A stretch of DNA of 8,023 nucleotides, taken from assembly GCA_030639665.1 (NCBI GenBank), contig DAOWCC010000112.1:1-8023 (forward strand), read 5' to 3'. The position numbers and the translations under genes are program-made. Below the pieces are notes generated by a model that made no database searches, was not told the origin of the DNA, and saw only the letters and a program-made list of their open reading frames with translations. This stretch comes from Elusimicrobiota bacterium. Its GTDB lineage: Bacteria > Elusimicrobiota > Elusimicrobia > Elusimicrobiales > UBA9959. Below, in pieces: positions 5,418-8,023 of the stretch (positions are counted from its first letter, which is position 1; each line of letters begins with the position of its first letter).

Positions 5418-6623
5418 TTAATTTTTAAGAGTCCAATAATAACGCCCTTTTTTAAAAACTTTTTCAACAATATTTTTCTTTATAAGATTTTCCGCGGCGT
5501 TTATAACCGCGTTGCCGTCGGAACAATCGCGGCACAAAACCATATTTTTCGCCAATTTTAATATTTCAGCGGCGCCGGCGGGAGATTTCTTTTTAAGTAT
5601 CTCAATGACACAACTTTCATTATCCGAGAAAAAAATCTTTTTTCCGAGCCCTATTGTTTTCTCGCTTTTTTTAACCGAATTAAAGCCCGTCCAGCCCCAG
5701 ATATCAATATAATTTTTATCCACGCCCATGCATTTCTTTTTAAAAGAACAGCTCCGGCAGACCGAAGCGTGAAGCTTGGCTTTATCGGCGCTTTCGTCCA
5801 AATCCGTCTTATTGCCGGAAGGGTCGGTAACCAAAGTATTAAATCGTTCAAGCCCTATGGCCAATGATTCATGTCCTGTTAAAAAACAAGGCGGAACATT
5901 CAGAAAAAGAATCTCCCCTGACAAACCCGCCTTTTCCATAAGTTTAATCGCGCTTATAAAATATTTTTCAGCCTCAGGAAGAGAGGTTCCCAGCTTCAAA
6001 TGATTTTCTCTCATGCTTCCGATATACATGGGATAAATTATCACAAAATTGCTTATTCCCTTTTCAAGAAAATAATATATTATTTCGGGCAAGCGATTAA
6101 AATTAAGCTTATTGATAAGTATATTGGTCCCGATTCTTATTTTAAGTTCTTTTAAATTCTTTAAGCCGAACATGGCTTTTTTCCACGCGCCTTTAACCCC
6201 GACCAATTTGTCATGAATCTCGGCTTTATCGCTCATAAAAGAAAATTTACAAACGGTAAGGCCGGCCTCAACCAATCGCTCCGCGAACTTTTTGTCCGCG
6301 AGTTTTATGCCGTTTGTCTGAATTCTTATAAAATCAAAGCCGATGGATTTTGCCAAAGAAATAATTTTTATTATATCAGGGCGCAATAAAGGCTCTCCGC
6401 CCGTAAAACCAAGCCTGCGATAACCTTTTTTATAAGCCGAATAAATATTTTTGGCTATATCGTTAAAACTCGCGTTTAAGGATTTATCAAACGAACCTTG
6501 CGAGCAAAACAGGCATTTGGCATTGCAATTATAGTTGAGAATTATCTCATAGCATTTATTTAGAGATTTCCTTTTCACATTAACACTTCTTTCTTTTTTT
6601 AAAATTTTAGTTTTTCTAACCAT
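5418..6623 (-). CDS. Radical SAM enzyme with C-terminal winged-helix-like domain (paralog A)
   Basis: The ATG at 6623 is given as the start (TTG 6626 and a GTG about 16 codons in are alternatives); AAAGG lies 12 nt upstream, so the choice is not firm. The 401-aa enzyme has CX3CX2C at C33, C37, C40 (CNAKCLFC), FTGGEP (75-78), IQTNG, then PPCFL (C246) and C289, C292, C298 in CRSCSFKKKCMG. This is the same auxiliary-cluster layout as the other two paralogs, but the GPRKDYL after it is GVDKNYI here. Unlike them it continues for about 75 residues (about 327-401) with helices ending KNIVEKVFKKGRYYWTL, a helix-helix-hairpin pattern typical of a winged helix. That domain could bind a leader peptide, as RRE domains do, or sense a ligand; C364 and C367 (CRDC) lie within it. 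It overlaps the preceding radical SAM gene by 8 nt. Confidence 0.85.
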   Translation of the reverse strand: MVRKTKILKKERSVNVKRKSLNKCYEIILNYNCNAKCLFCSQGSFDKSLNASFNDIAKNIYSAYKKGYRRLGFTGGEPLLRPDIIKIISLAKSIGFDFIRIQTNGIKLADKKFAERLVEAGLTVCKFSFMSDKAEIHDKLVGVKGAWKKAMFGLKNLKELKIRIGTNILINKLNFNRLPEIIYYFLEKGISNFVIIYPMYIGSMRENHLKLGTSLPEAEKYFISAIKLMEKAGLSGEILFLNVPPCFLTGHESLAIGLERFNTLVTDPSGNKTDLDESADKAKLHASVCRSCSFKKKCMGVDKNYIDIWGWTGFNSVKKSEKTIGLGKKIFFSDNESCVIEILKKKSPAGAAEILKLAKNMVLCRDCSDGNAVINAAENLIKKNIVEKVFKKGRYYWTLKN

Positions 6624-7686
6624 CAATATTATGAACCTTTTTAAAAGCCGGATATTTCAAAGCCTGTTTAAACAATGAAAAATAATTCTTCTCTATTTCG
6701 CCTGATAATTTAATGTGCATTCTTACAGCTTTTTTAATCTCCGACGCTTTACCGGCCAAAATATATTTTTGAAAAGCGAAAGCCCCTACCGGACACATCA
6801 AAGCTTTTACTTTGGCGCCGTATTTTGAGGCTTCTTTAAAAAAAAGAGCTTTTTTCTTTCCTCCCGATATTTGCCTTGAAGCGTACTTTTTAATGTCTTT
6901 CCTATCACTTCCGATAAGTTTATCGCAAGGAATAAAATTTCCATCGGGACAAAGAATAGCGCTCATACAGCATTTATTAACGGGTCGTTTAAGAATCTCA
7001 TCCATAATTTCATAAGCATTGGCAATTTCATAAAGCTTTCGACCATTTTTAATTAATTGAAAATAATGCCGCCTTAATTTAAGCATTTGGCTCTTTAACT
7101 CTGAAATTTCTTCTTCATTCCATATTTTCGTTATATCCGGCGACCACGCGATATGTCTAAAACCCAATTTATACAAATTTAAAATATTTTCAAACAGCTT
7201 ATTCGCGGACTCCTTCTCTATAACCAAAGACGCGGTCGTCTTTTGAATATCAATATATTTTAAAATCTTCCCGATATTGCTTTTTGCCCCGGACATTCCT
7301 CCGTCAATTTCCCTTCCATTTATCCCGTTAAAAACAACGGGGTTTATACTGACAATCAAATTAATATCAAAACGCTTGATAAATAGGGCTATGGCTTTGT
7401 TAATCAAAAGACCATTGGTGAATATATGAACGGGCAAGTCATTTTTTATTTCTTTTCTCACAAAAGTCAAAACGGCTTTTATCAGATTAAAATGCAAAAA
7501 CGGCTCACCTCCGAGAAATGTGATTTTTTTATTTTTCGCCCCGGACTTAAGAAATTTTGCAACCCCTGCGAGCAAAACCTTTTTTTCTATCGCTTTTTTA
7601 AATATGCCCTTTCGCGCGTAGCAATAATCACATTCAAGATTGCATAAAGAACTCATATATATAACAAGATTATTAGATATGTTCAT
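6616..7686 (-). CDS. Radical SAM enzyme with reduced SPASM-like C-terminus
   Basis: ATG 7686 lies 14 nt inside the preceding gene's end, so translation is probably coupled; no clear RBS is seen. The 356-aa enzyme has CX3CX2C at C15, C19, C22 (CNLECDYC), FLGGEP (59-62), and IFTNG. C-terminal cysteines C239, C240, C246, C254 and C298 include the SPASM-like CPDGNFIPCD (the G-X4-C feature), but the following CX2CX5CX3C block of a full SPASM domain is absent and only CPVGA remains. It therefore probably holds one auxiliary cluster, as twitch-type enzymes do. SPASM/twitch enzymes modify peptides or proteins (sactionine and other crosslinks, sulfatase maturation). It is the only one of the four not sharing the PxC/CX2CX5CxG tail, suggesting a separate step. 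Product unknown. Confidence 0.85.
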   Translation of the reverse strand: MNISNNLVIYMSSLCNLECDYCYARKGIFKKAIEKKVLLAGVAKFLKSGAKNKKITFLGGEPFLHFNLIKAVLTFVRKEIKNDLPVHIFTNGLLINKAIALFIKRFDINLIVSINPVVFNGINGREIDGGMSGAKSNIGKILKYIDIQKTTASLVIEKESANKLFENILNLYKLGFRHIAWSPDITKIWNEEEISELKSQMLKLRRHYFQLIKNGRKLYEIANAYEIMDEILKRPVNKCCMSAILCPDGNFIPCDKLIGSDRKDIKKYASRQISGGKKKALFFKEASKYGAKVKALMCPVGAFAFQKYILAGKASEIKKAVRMHIKLSGEIEKNYFSLFKQALKYPAFKKVHNIDG

Positions 7687-8020
7687 GTCTGTTTACGCTG
7701 TCATTATAATCCAATTCGACTTTTATGTTTTTTTTCTCCGTTAAAAGCTTAAAAAACTTTTGAAGTTCGCGAATATACCTTTTTTTGAACATATAATAAT
7801 CCGGTTCAAAACGGGCTCTATCGACTTCCGACAGCTTTTTTTTCATAATGTCAAAAACCGAATTAAGGCCGAAGATATAATTGTAACCTTTGCACATTTT
7901 AATCGTATAAAGAAAACTTTCCGGACGAGAGGAATATTCCAAAACGAACTTTATTTTTATATTGTTTATTTTTACAAAAACCCACTTCTTGTGTATCATT
8001 TTGTTTAAGCCCGAAAACAA
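7673..8020 (-). CDS. Small protein of unknown function, possibly 5'-truncated
   Basis: The frame is open to the right edge; TTG 8020 gives 115 aa and ATG 7999 gives 108, with no usable RBS visible, so the true start may lie outside the window. The protein is strongly charged and soluble. Its first half looks beta-rich (KKWVFVKINNIKIKFVLEYS), its second half helical (SVFDIMKKKLSEVDRARF and a YIRELQKFFKLL helix), and it has one cysteine. It ends 14 nt inside the first radical SAM gene. A short protein directly upstream of a radical SAM maturase could be a peptide-binding (RRE-like) chaperone or the tail of a larger enzyme, but I see no PqqD-type signature and make no assignment. Confidence 0.5.
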   Translation of the reverse strand: MFSGLNKMIHKKWVFVKINNIKIKFVLEYSSRPESFLYTIKMCKGYNYIFGLNSVFDIMKKKLSEVDRARFEPDYYMFKKRYIRELQKFFKLLTEKKNIKVELDYNDSVNRHEHI

Positions 8021-8023
8021 ACC

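Overview
No rRNA, tRNA, CRISPR array or insertion sequence is visible. The window looks like part of a low-GC, lysine-rich Gram-negative genome of an uncultivated anaerobe. The gene style suggests the Elusimicrobiota/Omnitrophota neighbourhood: a U32-type protein, a sigma-54 promoter in front of a small secreted protein, and many radical SAM enzymes. This placement is a guess from memory, not a classification.

Left edge (1-490): the N-terminus of a U32-peptidase-like protein is cut by the window edge and reads leftwards, with a -10 box so close to its ATG that the mRNA may be leaderless. Next to it, on the + strand, are what look like gene remnants, including a 71-codon C-terminal fragment of a receiver-like domain.

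Regulatory block and + strand operon (491-2036): two tandem palindromes centred exactly 20 bp apart lie about 110 bp upstream of a textbook sigma-54 -24/-12 promoter. The predicted transcript begins with a 12-bp stem-loop. Three genes follow: a small Sec-secreted protein (81 aa), an 82-aa cysteine-rich peptide with two CX3CX3C clusters behind a Gly-Gly motif (it resembles a ribosomal peptide precursor), and a four-helix membrane protein. A hairpin-rich 349-bp spacer follows, with two good + strand intrinsic terminators.

Minus-strand operon (2386 to the right edge, transcribed leftwards): a small protein of unknown function, then four radical SAM enzymes and one SufS-like cysteine-desulfurase-family PLP enzyme. 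All are tightly packed or overlapping, two junctions being ATGA overlaps. Three of the radical SAM proteins are paralogs sharing a four-cysteine auxiliary-cluster signature (PxC ... CX2CX5CxG). The remaining one has a reduced SPASM-like tail. Such a dense set is typical of peptide (RiPP) or cofactor maturation, but I recognise no named system.

How they may fit together (inference): the Cys-rich peptide is the only obvious candidate substrate in the window for the radical SAM/desulfurase operon, and the membrane protein could handle export or immunity. The two operons converge and need not be functionally linked; the true substrate may lie beyond the right edge, where the minus-strand operon begins.
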